Origin: Chloranthus sessilifolius
Lineage: Eukaryota > Streptophyta > Magnoliopsida > Chloranthales > Chloranthaceae
Length of the DNA: 64,000 nt
NCBI GenBank assembly: GCA_021018995.1
Contig: CM037588.1
Coordinates: forward strand, 152,291,725-152,355,724
Direction: 5' to 3'
Every line of letters starts with the position of its first letter. Position 1 is the first letter of the stretch. A model generated the notes under the pieces. It did no database searches. It was not told the origin of the DNA and saw only the letters and a list, made by a program, of their open reading frames with translations. The translations under genes were made by a program, and so were the position numbers. Shown piece after piece: positions 11,006 through 21,972 of the stretch.

Positions 11006-13597
11006 TGTAATATCCTAAAAAAATTGAGCGTTTAACTTTAACCTCGGGATCCGTGCCCGATTGGTCGTAGGGTTGACCAAGTGATGGTCAAACAATAAAC
11101 TCAGAGTGATGAGCTGACATAGTACAAATGTGACCTAAGCGTGATATATAGTGAGTTAGTGGTCACGCACACCTATCTCTGGTGTATGTGTTTAACACAC
11201 AAGCAGGAGAAAGGATATAAGGGTTTTAATAACCCTAGAAACCCTTTTGTCTTGGTTGGTGAAGGAATTAAGAAGAGAGAGAGAGAGAGAGAGGGAGTAA
11301 AGAGGAGTTATGGAGGCTAGATGTTAATGCAAATCAAGAGGAGGAGTTATCATTGATTGCCGGATTCAACGCGTTAGGAGCCGTTGAAGCAAAAGATGGA
11401 ACCCTAGCCATCAAACCCAACAAATCAACCCTTAAAGGATTTATTGAGGTAAGTGTTATTAGATTTTAATACCTAGAGAATTGATTAGTTAAATTCTGTC
11501 TAGCATATTTAATATGATAGATTAAAGACTTAGAAAAAAGAAAGAAAAAAAAAAGGAATGAATTTTGGAAGAACAGCCCGAAAGGGGGCTGAATCTGGCC
11601 AAATCGATTAATCGAAATAGAGGTTCGATTAATCGATTTTGGCCCAGAAGTTGAAAAGTCAAGGATGCCCAATTTCAATTAATCGAATTGGATTTCGATT
11701 AATCAATTTGGAAGGTTGATTAATCGATTTGGAAATCGACTAATCGACTGGGTACCTCCAGTGGCTGGAGAAATAAGACCTGGGAAAATCGACTAATCGA
11801 GTTGAGAAATCGATTAATCTATTTTAAAAATTTTGATTAATCGATTTGGGATCGACTAATCGATTTAGGATTTTTGACCACTCGATTTGAGATCGACCTC
11901 ACTATGTTAGAGATTTCGATTAATCGATTTGGGATCGATTAATCGAATTTGAATCTCGATTAATCGATTTTGGGAATCGATTAATCGATTTGAGTTTCAA
12001 TTAATCGATTAATCGATTTGGGTTTCGATTAATCGATTTTTGGGAATCGATTAATTGACTTTGGCAGTTTTACTTAACTTTCTAGTTTTGCTTTGAGATT
12101 CATGGAGGGTCCAGGACCTTCTTTATTACATCTTTAGTGATGTATTACATATGTTGTAATGTACCATATGTGGTACGTGTGAAAACGAGCACAAGGAGCT
12201 TCGTGGGACCTTGATGCTTGGACCTTTAAAGACCTGAGGTAGGGAACACTTTGAACATGTACTTTAATTGCAAGAACATGTATGTAGTGATATATTTATC
12301 AGAATTGAAAATGTTTTAACTATGAAAAGCTTTGTGAAAATGAGTGTGTGTGTAACACCAAGAATGCGATAAAGGCATCTGTGTGATGCAAGTAATTGAG
12401 ACTAAGAAAGTAAATGAAAATGAGGCATTCCCAGGGGATGAGATAGAAATAAAGGCATCAGTGTGATGCAAGTAAATTAGACATCCCAGGGATATATATA
12501 TGATTGAATAATTACTGTTGAGGCCTAACTGATATAAGATATCACTTTACACGGTGAATAACTATATGTAAAGCACATGTTATTTTTATTATTTGAGATT
12601 TGTTTAGAATACCCCACTGACGTGGCGGGATACCCACGGCTGACGTGGCAGGATATCCGTGACCGGTACGGTGGCCAATCCGTACACCTGTGTGGAGGTC
12701 TATCCGTACACAGTAAGCACATCTCAGAGATGTTGAGTGAGATTTAACCCCACCGCCTATTGAGAAAGGGGCTTGGGTAGTATTCCCAGGGAATACATAT
12801 AACAACTGTCTATTTAGGCGACGATGGTTGGTATTCCATCGGGGCTCGATGCTATATTGCTCGGGGATTACTTAAGTTGAAGATTTAAGTTTTGCTTTAG
12901 GCCTGTTCAGTGTCATTCATGATAAATCAACAGTAAAGTAAGACATGAAAATTACCAGTAAACTTGAATGCAAATCATCAGCTTTTAAACTATTTTTCTA
13001 GTAAATGCATAGACACATCATGCTTCGAATATCATAGAATATATGTGAGATTTTGATTTATTTGTTCATTGTGTTGTTCCCTATTGAGCTAGGATGTAGC
13101 TTACCCCTTTAGACTATACGTCGCAGGTCCTTTGTTAGCGGCAGCTGAGGCTTCGGGAGACGTAGATCTGGGCGATTCGAAATACATGCCTGGAGACGAG
13201 TTGGAGCCTCCTCCTCCCGAGGACTTCTTCTAGGAGACTCTGCTGTGTACTTTGACAGAGAGTAGTTTTTTAGAGCAGATTGTATGGCTTGGTATGTCAA
13301 GCCTTTATTTTTGACGGACAATGTAGTTAAATTGATTATTTCTTTTGACGAATCATTTGGGGTGATCAGTCTATCACCGATGGTTCGGATCGGTTCTCTG
13401 TTCATGCTGTGGCATGAAAGTAGAACTATCTTTTGTTTATGCCAGATAGGCATGTTACTTTTTTTGCTTTATGCAATTATTGCTTTATTTATTTATCCTT
13501 GCTTATTATACCAATGTTTCATGCATAGTTTTGGGGCACGGTCTGGAGGATCGTGCTGATGCACGGGTTTCGGGGTGTTGAAATCCGGGCTGTCATA
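11006..13597. mobile_element. Solo LTR D
   Basis: It starts TGTAATATCC and ends GGGCTGTCATA, flanked by a perfect 5-bp duplication ATTAG (11001-11005 and 13598-13602). The empty site is visible in the right C LTR as GGATTAGTGAGGGG. It shares its head with 61506 and its tail with 50619, and has the conserved GACTATACGTCGCAGGTCC block near 13120. It has no coding capacity and no second LTR. Palindromic AATCGATT motifs fill 11605-12060. The last base pair TA instead of CA is a C to T change. Confidence 0.85.
11605..12060. repeat. AATCGATT palindrome array in LTR D
   Basis: About twenty variants of AATCGATTAATCGATT / TCGATTAATCGA, each self-complementary or nearly so, separated by 5-25 bp of TTTGG/GGGAT-type spacers. 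An equivalent array is in the right-edge LTR (62068-62500) but absent from E. Confidence 0.85.
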
Positions 13598-13865
13598 ATT
13601 AGTGAGGGGTTAAAGGGGCTAATTGGATTAGCAATTAGGTAATAGGAATCTAAGGTTTTTAGATTTTTCAAGGTCTTGGAAAGGTGTGAGAATGGGTTCA
13701 ATGGTAGATGATAGGGTGAGGTTTTAAATCACTATAGGGTTGCAAATAGGGTAAACAGGGGTGTAACAGTCCTAATAAAACCCATCCTAAACATTGAGAT
13801 GGTCAACAAGTCAAATCCCAAAAGTAGATTTTGAGTAAAAACTCACAGTCACTGTAGCTAAGTCT

Positions 13866-14021
13866 GGCGCATGTATTACATGCGCCAAGCATTGCTACAG
13901 TAACGCGAAGTTCAGAACCCATTGCGAAGATCTTACGAGGTTCTGCCTATGCTTGGCGTGTGTATTATATGCGCCAAGCCATTATGGGAGAAAATGGCTT
14001 GGCGCATGTATTACATGCGCC
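13866..14021. repeat. Three GCGCATGTA/TACATGCGC palindromes in C LTR
   Basis: GGCGCATGTATTACATGCGC at 13866 and 14001 are 10-bp inverted arms around one base; a variant lies at 13953-13977. The flanks TTGG/CCAA extend the arms. The same trio is in the right LTR (54494-54653), and three related units are in the C leader (49228-49345). Confidence 0.85.
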
Positions 14022-14416
14022 GGGCAATATCCTGTAAAACTGTCTGATTTTCAAATCGTCATAACTTTTGATATATAACTCTGATTGAAGCAATTTTTAG
14101 CTTATTGGAAAGCTGGAGAAATCCTCTTTCCAATGATATATAATTAAACTTTGAAAAAGGTTTGTATAAATTTTGACTCTTCTCTCTTTGTCACTATTCT
14201 GGAGGGTTCGAAATTGGTCCGAGAAGGATTCTAATGGGTCTGGGAAGGCTAAGGTTGATCCCTAAGGGTTTGGGATGATTGTTAAGGGTTTTAAGATTGC
14301 TCCTAAGGGTTTTGGGATGATTTCTAAGGGTTTAGGGAATGCTTTCGGAAGCTTAGGAGTGTGCCCTTCTCGAAGTATGTTTCAATCGGGCCTTGGGCTA
14401 ATTTTGGGTGTCTACA

Positions 14417-15182
14417 GATGCCCCTCTTTGGTATCCGATCACTAATGATCGAATGTCAAAGACAAGAGGCATCCGAAGAGGCCCAAGGCATTACTGACGA
14501 GTCCACTACATTCAAAATAAATCTCAAACATCAGGTGAGTAATATGGTGAGTGAATGGAAGCCCTGTATGTCGGGAAAAACATCCATTCCTCAAGGCTAT
14601 CAGTCCCCAAGCTCTTAGCGACATTACTGGGCATAACTGAGATGAAACGAGTTACGAAATCCCAATATGCTAGAAAAAATGTTCACTTCTTGAGATGATT
14701 GAAGATGTTTAATATTTTAAGTTTTATTCTGAATATAACAGCTCCATAAGTAAGCAGGTAATCAACTCATACTCAAAGATAGGTGCAAAGCAAATACGCG
14801 AAAGTCCACAGCTTGTGTCCAATCATACGAGGCATTGATTGTCTCATTTGACTAGCCATGGGCGCCCCTACACGAGGTAGGGTTCGAGATTTTTGGGCGA
14901 ATCCATCGATCCTGAGGTTAATTTAACACGACTACCAGAGCAGAGTGGATATTAATATCACAACGCTTTTTAGGAGTGCGTGCTGCTTTTGATAATGTGT
15001 CCCGGATCAATATGACTTAGAGCATCTAACTTTAAATACCACTGAATAGATCCGACCAAAATTGGGTGCTTACCAAAGGAGGCATCCAATCCTGGTTTCT
15101 ACCGATAATGATCTTACAAATCATTTAATTATGTATAAATATGCACCCATTAGGGGCGATAAGCAACAAAGGCGATGGAAGT
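14417..15182 (-). other. C internal region next to its 3' LTR, with polypurine tract
   Basis: On the minus strand the purine-rich AAAGAGGGGCATC lies directly before the LTR start TGTAGACACC, the expected place of a PPT (14417-14430). The rest is non-coding 3' sequence of element C, cut at 15182 by element A. Confidence 0.6.
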
Positions 15183-16574
15183 TGGTCGGTTTTTGAAGTA
15201 TACCCTTACAAGTGCACAAGATTTATTGCAGCACGGTAAGTACAAGGGTGTCGAATCCACAGGGAAACATGAATTTTAATTAATTCTTTTAAAGACTTAA
15301 AGACGTCCCCAAGGAAGTACCAAGGGGCATATTCAATTTACCAAAAACTTAACACACTATTTCTAAATACAAAAAAATAAACTAATCTAAGCAGAGATGA
15401 TTTTTGGAGAGTAAAAGAAACAAATATTTGCGATGATCAAGGAATATGCTACCTCAGATTTGTACCCCTTTTCTACCATTAACCCACAGTTTCATTAAAG
15501 CATCATTTACACCATCATTCACATAGAAAAATGATTCGTAATAAAATGTAATCATCAATCTGGCATATCCTATCTAAAAATAATGACTTAGCCTATCATT
15601 ACGGTATGAGTTATGTAAAAAGAATAGCATATCTCATAATGTTTAGATCACGACAGTAAATACATAATCGCTCTATAACCTAGATCAGCCTGCAGGTCCA
15701 GATCTAGCGATTACGGTCGCTGATACGTGGAATCAACGGTCATAACAAACATTCAATATATATTCAATCACACATACTTTGAGCAAAACAATTCCATGAT
15801 GACATAAATAGACTGTGATATTAATCATAAAAAATTGCTACTTATCTGGGGATCGCATCTTCCCCGATCAACTGATTTAGCCGCTCATCCTCGGTGTATG
15901 ATCTCTTTGGATGTTCAAAACCATTCCACTTTTTATTTCTCCCCAAAAGGTTTTTGATTACAATGTTTTTTCCTCAATACAATCTATGCTTTTATAAAAG
16001 AAAAACAGTCCAAATCCTAAGTACAATCTACCCAGACAAAACCCTTGAAGAAGAAGAAGAAAAGAAGAACCCTTTAAGAATGAAAAGAGAAATCCCCCAA
16101 AAATTCCAAAGTGAAGCTCCGAGATGAATAATAATAAATCCCTCAAAATTCGTCCCCTCAAGCAAACTCGTAACTTCCAATTTATAGGGTCGAGCAAACC
16201 CTATACCTAATATCCTCAATCGATTGAGACTGAAGTCTCAATCGATTGACGTTTGGTTCGGCATAAGTGGGGACAAAGCTGTCTTCTATTGTCAATCGAT
16301 TGACATTCTTGTATCAATCGATTAAGGCATAAGGGTAGAGTCTTCATTCCCTTGTTGGATGTTGAGCTACTTCACAGATTTTGATGCTTCTTTTGACCTT
16401 TTTCTCCATAGCCTTTGTGTAGCCTTTAATTACCTTCTTTTATGCTCTTTAACGATTCAACGGTCAGAAACACCTGTAATCATTAAAACCTCACAACAAC
16501 CATCAGATGCTTTCATTGGATAGCTAACTGTAGGAATTAGGGTATGAAATATAGTCACATTTCGGCTCCGATCA
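15183..16574 (-). mobile_element. Element A 3' LTR (left)
   Basis: Highly similar to 39981-41369 over its whole length. It has conserved internal text such as GTGCACAAGAT(T/C)TATTGCAGC, and a TATA-like box with four CGAT palindromes on its minus-strand 5' side. Just outside, the minus strand carries GGTTTGGGGGTG, a polypurine-tract candidate. Confidence 0.92.
16177..16324 (-). promoter_or_regulatory. U3 promoter of element A: TATA box with upstream TCAATCGATTGA palindromes
   Basis: On the minus strand CCTATAAATTGG (16177-16188) is a good TATA box. Directly upstream lie TCAATCGATTGA at 16216-16227, 16238-16249 and 16292-16303, and a one-base variant at 16313-16324. The other LTR has the same arrangement (TATA-like at 40972-40983; palindromes at 41011-41022, 41033-41044 and beyond). 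Confidence 0.6.
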
Positions 16575-18822
16575 CACCCCCAAACCTACACTTTGCTAGT
16601 CCTCGAGCAAAGAGAATGAAAAATATGTAAAGCTAATAAAACTAGCATCCTAAAAATTTAAATGCCACTTTCATAAGGAACACGATTGCATTTAGTGCAT
16701 GCAATAAGCCTTTAAACCCCTATGTGATCCTTAGTGGAGGAGTTTTGTCTCCTGAAGGTTTTCAGTGAAGGTACCTACAAACTTCAAAGCTTATGAATTT
16801 TAGAATTTTTAGCCCCTTCAAGTAATTAGATGACCCTGGAAAATCTTTTAAATTGGTCTGACCATGTTCATTTTATTAGTGCTCATTCAATTCAATCCAT
16901 TGTTTTTCAATCCTCATGCTATATGCCTTAGAGTATTATGCAATTATCATTGCTAAAGTTCTTTTATCTGGGAAGAAGCTTAAACTAGGAACCTTTACAT
17001 CACAAGTCTAGACTCAATCCTTACCATGGGTATTCACTCAAAATAGATTCACTCCTGATGAATGGTTTTTTTTCTTTTTACTCAAATGTGAGATGGAATT
17101 ACAATGCAATTTAGAAAAATCTCACAAATTATAAGAAAGACGGTGCATCAAAGAATTTTAAGAGAGATCTCATTAAGAAAGATATTTGTATTTTAAACAT
17201 GTATATACCAAGCACCATAGACATTATATAATCACCCTCCACAAGGCATTTACCACTCATGATTGGATCACAAAGGTCTTTTCTAAAGTTGTAATGGGGC
17301 TCGGGTAAATGGTTAAGAAAGAAAGGGAAATTGGATTCAAATTTCTCTGAGAAATCGGAAAAAGAACACACTTGATTTTCTGATATCTTTCGAATTCTCT
17401 AGAACCTTTTCTCTTCAATACACTTTTCTCTTTCTTGTCTTTTTCTTTTTCTTTTTAACATCACTTCCATATACTTCTCTACTTCTTGCAGTAAATTGAA
17501 TTTTCTTTTTTTCTCCCCTTTATCGTTTCTCTGCCATTTATTCCTTACAGATATTATTGCCATAACTTTTTATTTCCTTCCTTGATCTCATCCCTAATTT
17601 CTCAGAGCAAAAGGGGTAAGGCTTTTCAAACTGGTGTGGGGTATGGCTAATATAGCTTACAAAGAATAAATAAGGCAAAATTTCTCAGTTGAGGCTCAAA
17701 GGGGGTGCAACAAGATAAACCAATATATGGTGGGATACTTTGGGCACAAACGAGCCAATAATGGCCTTAGATCATTTCCTTTCATGATGGTACTAATGCC
17801 TAATTGCCTTGAGTTTTTACACAGTGATTTCTAGTGTAGTGGTATAACACACGTAAGGTCAACAGATCAAAATACAATGCATGAGATTTTAACAATTTAA
17901 GTGAGAAACTCAAAGATACTTTGAATTTATTTCCGCACTCATCAAGAACGAGAACAAAGTTTCAAAACTCACTGGGTTTTAGCCCTTCTTTGTGATCTTA
18001 AGATTTCAAGTTACACACTTAATCCTTTGATTTGAAATTAAAGCAAAGTGATGGTGCAAAATTTTTCAGGCATAGATCATGAATATTGCTATTTAATTTT
18101 GAACTTTATGAGCATTCATAAAAATAATTATGGCATGATAACAATTCTAAAGAATTTCAGGTCATCCACATTCTAAAAATATAAAAATTCGAACTTTATT
18201 AGTCTTCCTATCATCAGTCGATCGATTGAGACACTGGTCTTAATCGATTGATCACCTATCTCGGATTCTGGTGGTTATCAATGATCGATTGAGACAGGTC
18301 TCAATCGATTGATCTTTTATCTCGGTCATTGAGTTAACAGTCAATCGATTGAGACACTGGTCTCAATCGATTGACTGATATACTTTTAGAATTCGAAAAT
18401 AATTTTTTTTTTTTTTTTAAATACTAACCAAAAATACATGAAATTGACCAAAAATACACCCCCCAAACTTGAACTGTCCAATGCCCTCATTGGCGATGAT
18501 GTGGAGAAATGAGGTAAGACCCCCCCAAACCTGTTTAATGCAATCGAGGACTAAAAAGAAATAGATCAAGTGCAAGGGATGGTGATCAAAAGGAAAAACC
18601 CCATTATTTAACTAACGAAATATGTATTAAATATATGGAAACTATGACAATTATTGAAAAAAATTAAAAATCCTACCCTAAAATTAATCGAAACCTAACC
18701 TAAACTAAAACATAAAAAGCAAAAGAAAAATAACATAAAGAAGGATTCCTAAAACTGAAATTTCAAATCCTTTAGTTACCCATGGTAGAGCGTCCTTCCT
18801 TCGGCTTTGGAAATGCATAATT
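16575..18822 (-). other. Non-coding 3' region of element A
   Basis: No protein is seen. It is homologous to B's 21973-24000 (shared GTGATCCTTAGTGGAGGAG-like, GGCTTATGAAG-like and CACAAACGAGCCAA blocks). It contains several CGAT palindromes between 18218 and 18380 and a poly(T) run near 18405. It probably serves as a long 3' UTR. Confidence 0.6.
18338..18377. repeat. Perfect 18-bp inverted repeat built from two palindromes
   Basis: The arm CAGTCAATCGATTGAGAC (18338-18355), loop ACTG, and perfect complementary arm (18360-18377). Each arm contains the self-complementary TCAATCGATTGA. A weaker equivalent lies at 18218-18255. Confidence 0.9.
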
Positions 18823-19158
18823 CTACATCTCGTCCGTGATGTCGCCCTCGCATGGAGGTGGGGAAGGTATGAGCGGCGGAGACAATGGTAGAGTGGAAGG
18901 TGGTGGTACGAGAGGTGAAGGTGGGTTCAATTCCGCCCACAAGTAGGTCGGAATCAAAATCATGGATGGGTCGTTGGCGGCCTCGACGGGGCCCGTAAAA
19001 ATCGATTTGACCTCTAAAGGTGATTCATCGTCAAGATTGATGACTTCATGATTTGACAAATCGAGCGATGGTCGCGGAGAGTGGTAACGTGCACGTTGTT
19101 GTGCGGGTTCCATCAATTTTCTCACAGCCGATCGGGTACGATACCGAATGGAAGACAT
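18823..19158 (-). CDS. Small proline-rich ORF downstream of ORF2 in element A
   Basis: An open frame of 111 residues with an ATG start and stop. The N-terminal half is Arg-rich (RYRTRSAVRK) and followed by a mixed segment; the C-terminal third is proline-rich (PPSPLVPPPSTLPLSPPLIP). It is preceded by CGAT palindromes and lies about 0.7 kb after the ORF2 end. No known domain is recognised. It could be a third Athila-type ORF or a chance frame; the non-random composition favours a once-coding segment. Confidence 0.4.
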   Translation of the reverse strand: MSSIRYRTRSAVRKLMEPAQQRARYHSPRPSLDLSNHEVINLDDESPLEVKSIFTGPVEAANDPSMILIPTYLWAELNPPSPLVPPPSTLPLSPPLIPSPPPCEGDITDEM

Positions 19159-19817
19159 GTTGAAAACTTGAGGAAGGAGGAATAAAAATTTGACTAAAGA
19201 ACTAACCTACAACATCCTTTAAATAGAGAAGAACTGCTAACACAGATTCTAAGAATTTTCTAAATTAAGGACTCTAAGAGGACTCGATTCTCGAATTTCA
19301 AAGTGAAAGAGGAATTCCGCCGGAAATATACCTCAGTCAATTGATTGACATTTTAGTGTCAATCGATTGACACAAGATGTCAAGGAAGCTTTCCAATGTA
19401 CGGCCCAAAGTTGGTTCTCAAAATAGTACTTTTTAGGAACTTTCTGTTCCTGACTGATGTAGACAGGTTGCCCACGCAGGAGTCAATCAATTGAAAATTG
19501 GCTTTCAATCGATTGACCAACAGAGTCTTAAATTTTGGGAACTTAAGGTGCTCAATCGATTGAGAGTGGTCTCTCAATCGATTGACTGATGCACATATAT
19601 AGCAAGCCGAGAATAATCATTAAAATTAACATGCTAAAGCACTCCGATTCCATTGATATTTCCATGATATAACTACAACCATTGGTCCCCTAATCACTAA
19701 ACACAACCTATGATTAATAAAAAAAAACGCACAACAAATAAAAACCCTAAACACTAAACAACCACAAACACAAAACATTAAACACAAACATCAAAAAACA
19801 CTACACAAAAACACACT
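19159..19817 (-). other. Spacer between ORF2 and the small ORF of element A
   Basis: Non-coding, with four exact TCAATCGATTGA palindromes and several variants between 19330 and 19590, and an A/C-rich stretch at 19700-19815. Confidence 0.5.
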
Positions 19818-20261
19818 AAACATCATCATCATCATCATATTCCGGATCCCTCTCCTCGTTCATCGCCGCTTGCGCTCCTACGATGAATTCGTCAGCACAC
19901 CCAGGGAACGATTCCTAGGCCATCCGCATGAGAAGAGAGGTCTGAAACCTCGACCATCGATCAACACCTCCAAGTCTTGCACTCAACCCGTCCATCCGTG
20001 CCTCGAGGCGAACTACGGCTGCCTCGGCATTAAAATTCAGGACCTCTTTAGGACGAGGTCGTCTTACACCGCCACGTTAGCGTTGTGCGGGGCTTGGACG
20101 TGGGGGGTGAGGTACATCATCAACGTCGATCGGAGGTGGTTGCGCACGAAGAATAACCTTGATGCTCTTGTCCCAAACATTGGTGCCAAATTGATAAAAC
20201 TGCATATCGCCCAACTCTTCATCATCGTAAATCGGGCAGCTAAGGTGGTCTAAGAGGTGCA
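19818..20261 (-). pseudogene. Element A ORF2, C-terminal part
   Basis: It continues the ORF2 reading interrupted at 31975. It begins LLDHLSCPIYDDEELGDMQF and runs to about 20077, where the frame shifts and continues as GVRRPRPKEVLNFNAEAAVV and further to an acidic Glu/Asp end (EERDPEYDDDDD) near 19818. One in-frame stop is present. A helical stretch with ARMDGLSARL could form a coiled coil. The N-terminal half is at 31975-32805; element B was inserted between them. Function in Athila elements is unsettled (env-like by position, but no signal peptide or membrane segment is visible here). Confidence 0.65.
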
Positions 20262-21972
20262 TGATCGGCTTAAAGTGTAACCCTTGCAAGTGCACGAGAT
20301 CTATTGCAGTATGGCAAGAACAAGGGTGTCGTACCCACAGGGAAACGCGAATTTTAATTAATTCTTTTAGAGACTTAAAAACATCCCCAAGGAAGTACCA
20401 AAGGGCATATTCAATTTACTAAAAATTTATCACACTTTTCCTAAATGCAAGAAAAATAAATTAATTAATCTAAACAACTAATTACTGATGAATCTAAGAA
20501 CAATATTTAAATATGATCAAGAAATATGCTACCCCAGATTTGTACCCATTTTTTATCATTAAAATCCACAGTTTCATTAAAGCATCATTCACACCATCAT
20601 TCGTCTATAGAGATGATTCGTAATAAAATATGATCATCAATCCGGCATACCCTATCTAAAAACAATGACTCAGCCTATCATTGCGGTATGAGTCATGTAA
20701 GAAGCATAGCGTATCTCATGATGTTTAGATCACAACAGTAAACACATAATCGCTCTGCAGCCTAGATCAGTCTGCAGGTCCAGATCTAGCGATTATAGCC
20801 GTTGATACGCGTAATCAACGGTCATAACAAGCATTCAATATATTTTCAATAACACAAACTTTGAGCAAAACGATTCCATGATGACATAATAGACTATGGT
20901 ATTAATCATAAATATGGGTACTTATCTGGGGATCGCATCTTTCCCGATCAACTAATTTAGCCGCTCATCTTTGGTGTATGATCTCCTTGTTTATTTAAAG
21001 CCATTCTACTTTTCATTTCTTCCAAAAAATCTTTGGTTACAATGTCTTTTCCTAAATATAATCTATGAATGCAAAAGAAAGACAGTGCAAATCCTAAGTA
21101 AAATCTACCCAGATCAATCCCTAGAAGAAGGAGAAAAAAAGAACCCTTGAAAAGATGCTCAGAGGAGTCTAAAACCAAAAATAATAATAATGAATAATAA
21201 TCTTTAAAAAATTCGTCTAAAAAAAGTTTCTAAAAAAAACTCTCCTCTCGAAGTGTTTGGTTTGACTTTAAATAGCACCCCCCCGTCGCGGAAGTGTTTG
21301 ATTTGGCTTTAAATAGCACCCACGTCGTGGGAGTGTCCTGCCGCCTCAATTCAGGGTCGATTAATTGACCCTATATGGTTGATGCATCGACCCTGCAAAA
21401 ATCCCTGAAAATCTGCTTTAAAGTGTCAGTTCCGTGTTTGACACTTTTTGTGGCTTGATTAATCGACCAAAAAGGGTCGATGCATCGAGCCTGCAAAAGA
21501 TCCTAAAATTCAGCTTTAAAGTGTCAGTTCTGTGTCTGGCACTTTTTTGTCCTCGATTAATCGACCAAAAGGGTGATGCATCGAGCTCCCAGAAATTCGT
21601 GAATTCCAGCCCACTTTTTGCATCAGATACTACTTCGGTATTTTGGCCATAAATTTTTGTTCCAAACTTGGATTGAGGCAATTCTTGTGCCTTTGGAAAG
21701 CTGACAAAAAGATCTACAACTTTGGTGTTTTGACAATCTCCTAATTCAGCCGTCTTGAAGGTCCAAATTGAGCTACAAGTGGTACCAAGTTCTCGATGAC
21801 CCAAAGTTGCAGTGTTTTGACATTATTTTCAAAATTTTTGGGCTATTTTTTGCACTTGGCTTGTATTTACCTGAAACACTTCAAATCTAATAATTCTTAT
21901 CAGATAGCCTTCATCGGATAGCTAAATGTAGGTATCTAGGGGTGAAATATCATCATATTTCACTACTCATCA
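20262..21972 (-). mobile_element. Element B 3' LTR (left)
   Basis: Matches 30363-31974 and the solo copy G. It contains three units of a 98-bp tandem repeat, one more than the right LTR. The minus strand next to it ends in GGTTTAGGGGTG, a polypurine-tract candidate. Confidence 0.92.
21266..21590 (-). promoter_or_regulatory. U3 promoter region of element B: duplicated TATA box and 98-bp palindrome repeats
   Basis: On the minus strand CTATTTAAAG occurs twice (21307-21316, 21266-21275) in a 41-bp duplication. Upstream are three 98-bp units, each opening with a TCGATTAATCGA-type palindrome (21357, 21455, 21553), then a TCGATGCATCGA-type palindrome, then AAAGTGTCAGTTC(C/T)GTGT. The right LTR shows the TATA pair at 31366 and 31406 and only two units. 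Confidence 0.6.

Larger units (their letters stand above)
8563..14416 (-). mobile_element. Element C 3' LTR (left), interrupted by solo LTR D
   Basis: It matches the right LTR (51404-55048) along most of its length: the start block, the GTGTTAGGCAC block near 8758, the block at 10680-11005, the block from 13598 on, and the final GTTTC(A/G)ATC...TCTACA. Without D it is about 3.26 kb. It contains a 1.65-kb GC-rich segment missing from the right copy. Read on the minus strand it begins TGTAGACACCC. Confidence 0.85.

Noticed and set aside
12358..12480. Repeated AAAGGCATC(T/A)GTGTGATGCAAGTAA in LTR D, considered as tRNA-like or riboswitch-like
   Set aside because: It is a simple two-copy direct repeat shared with the right-edge LTR and has no cloverleaf or box elements.
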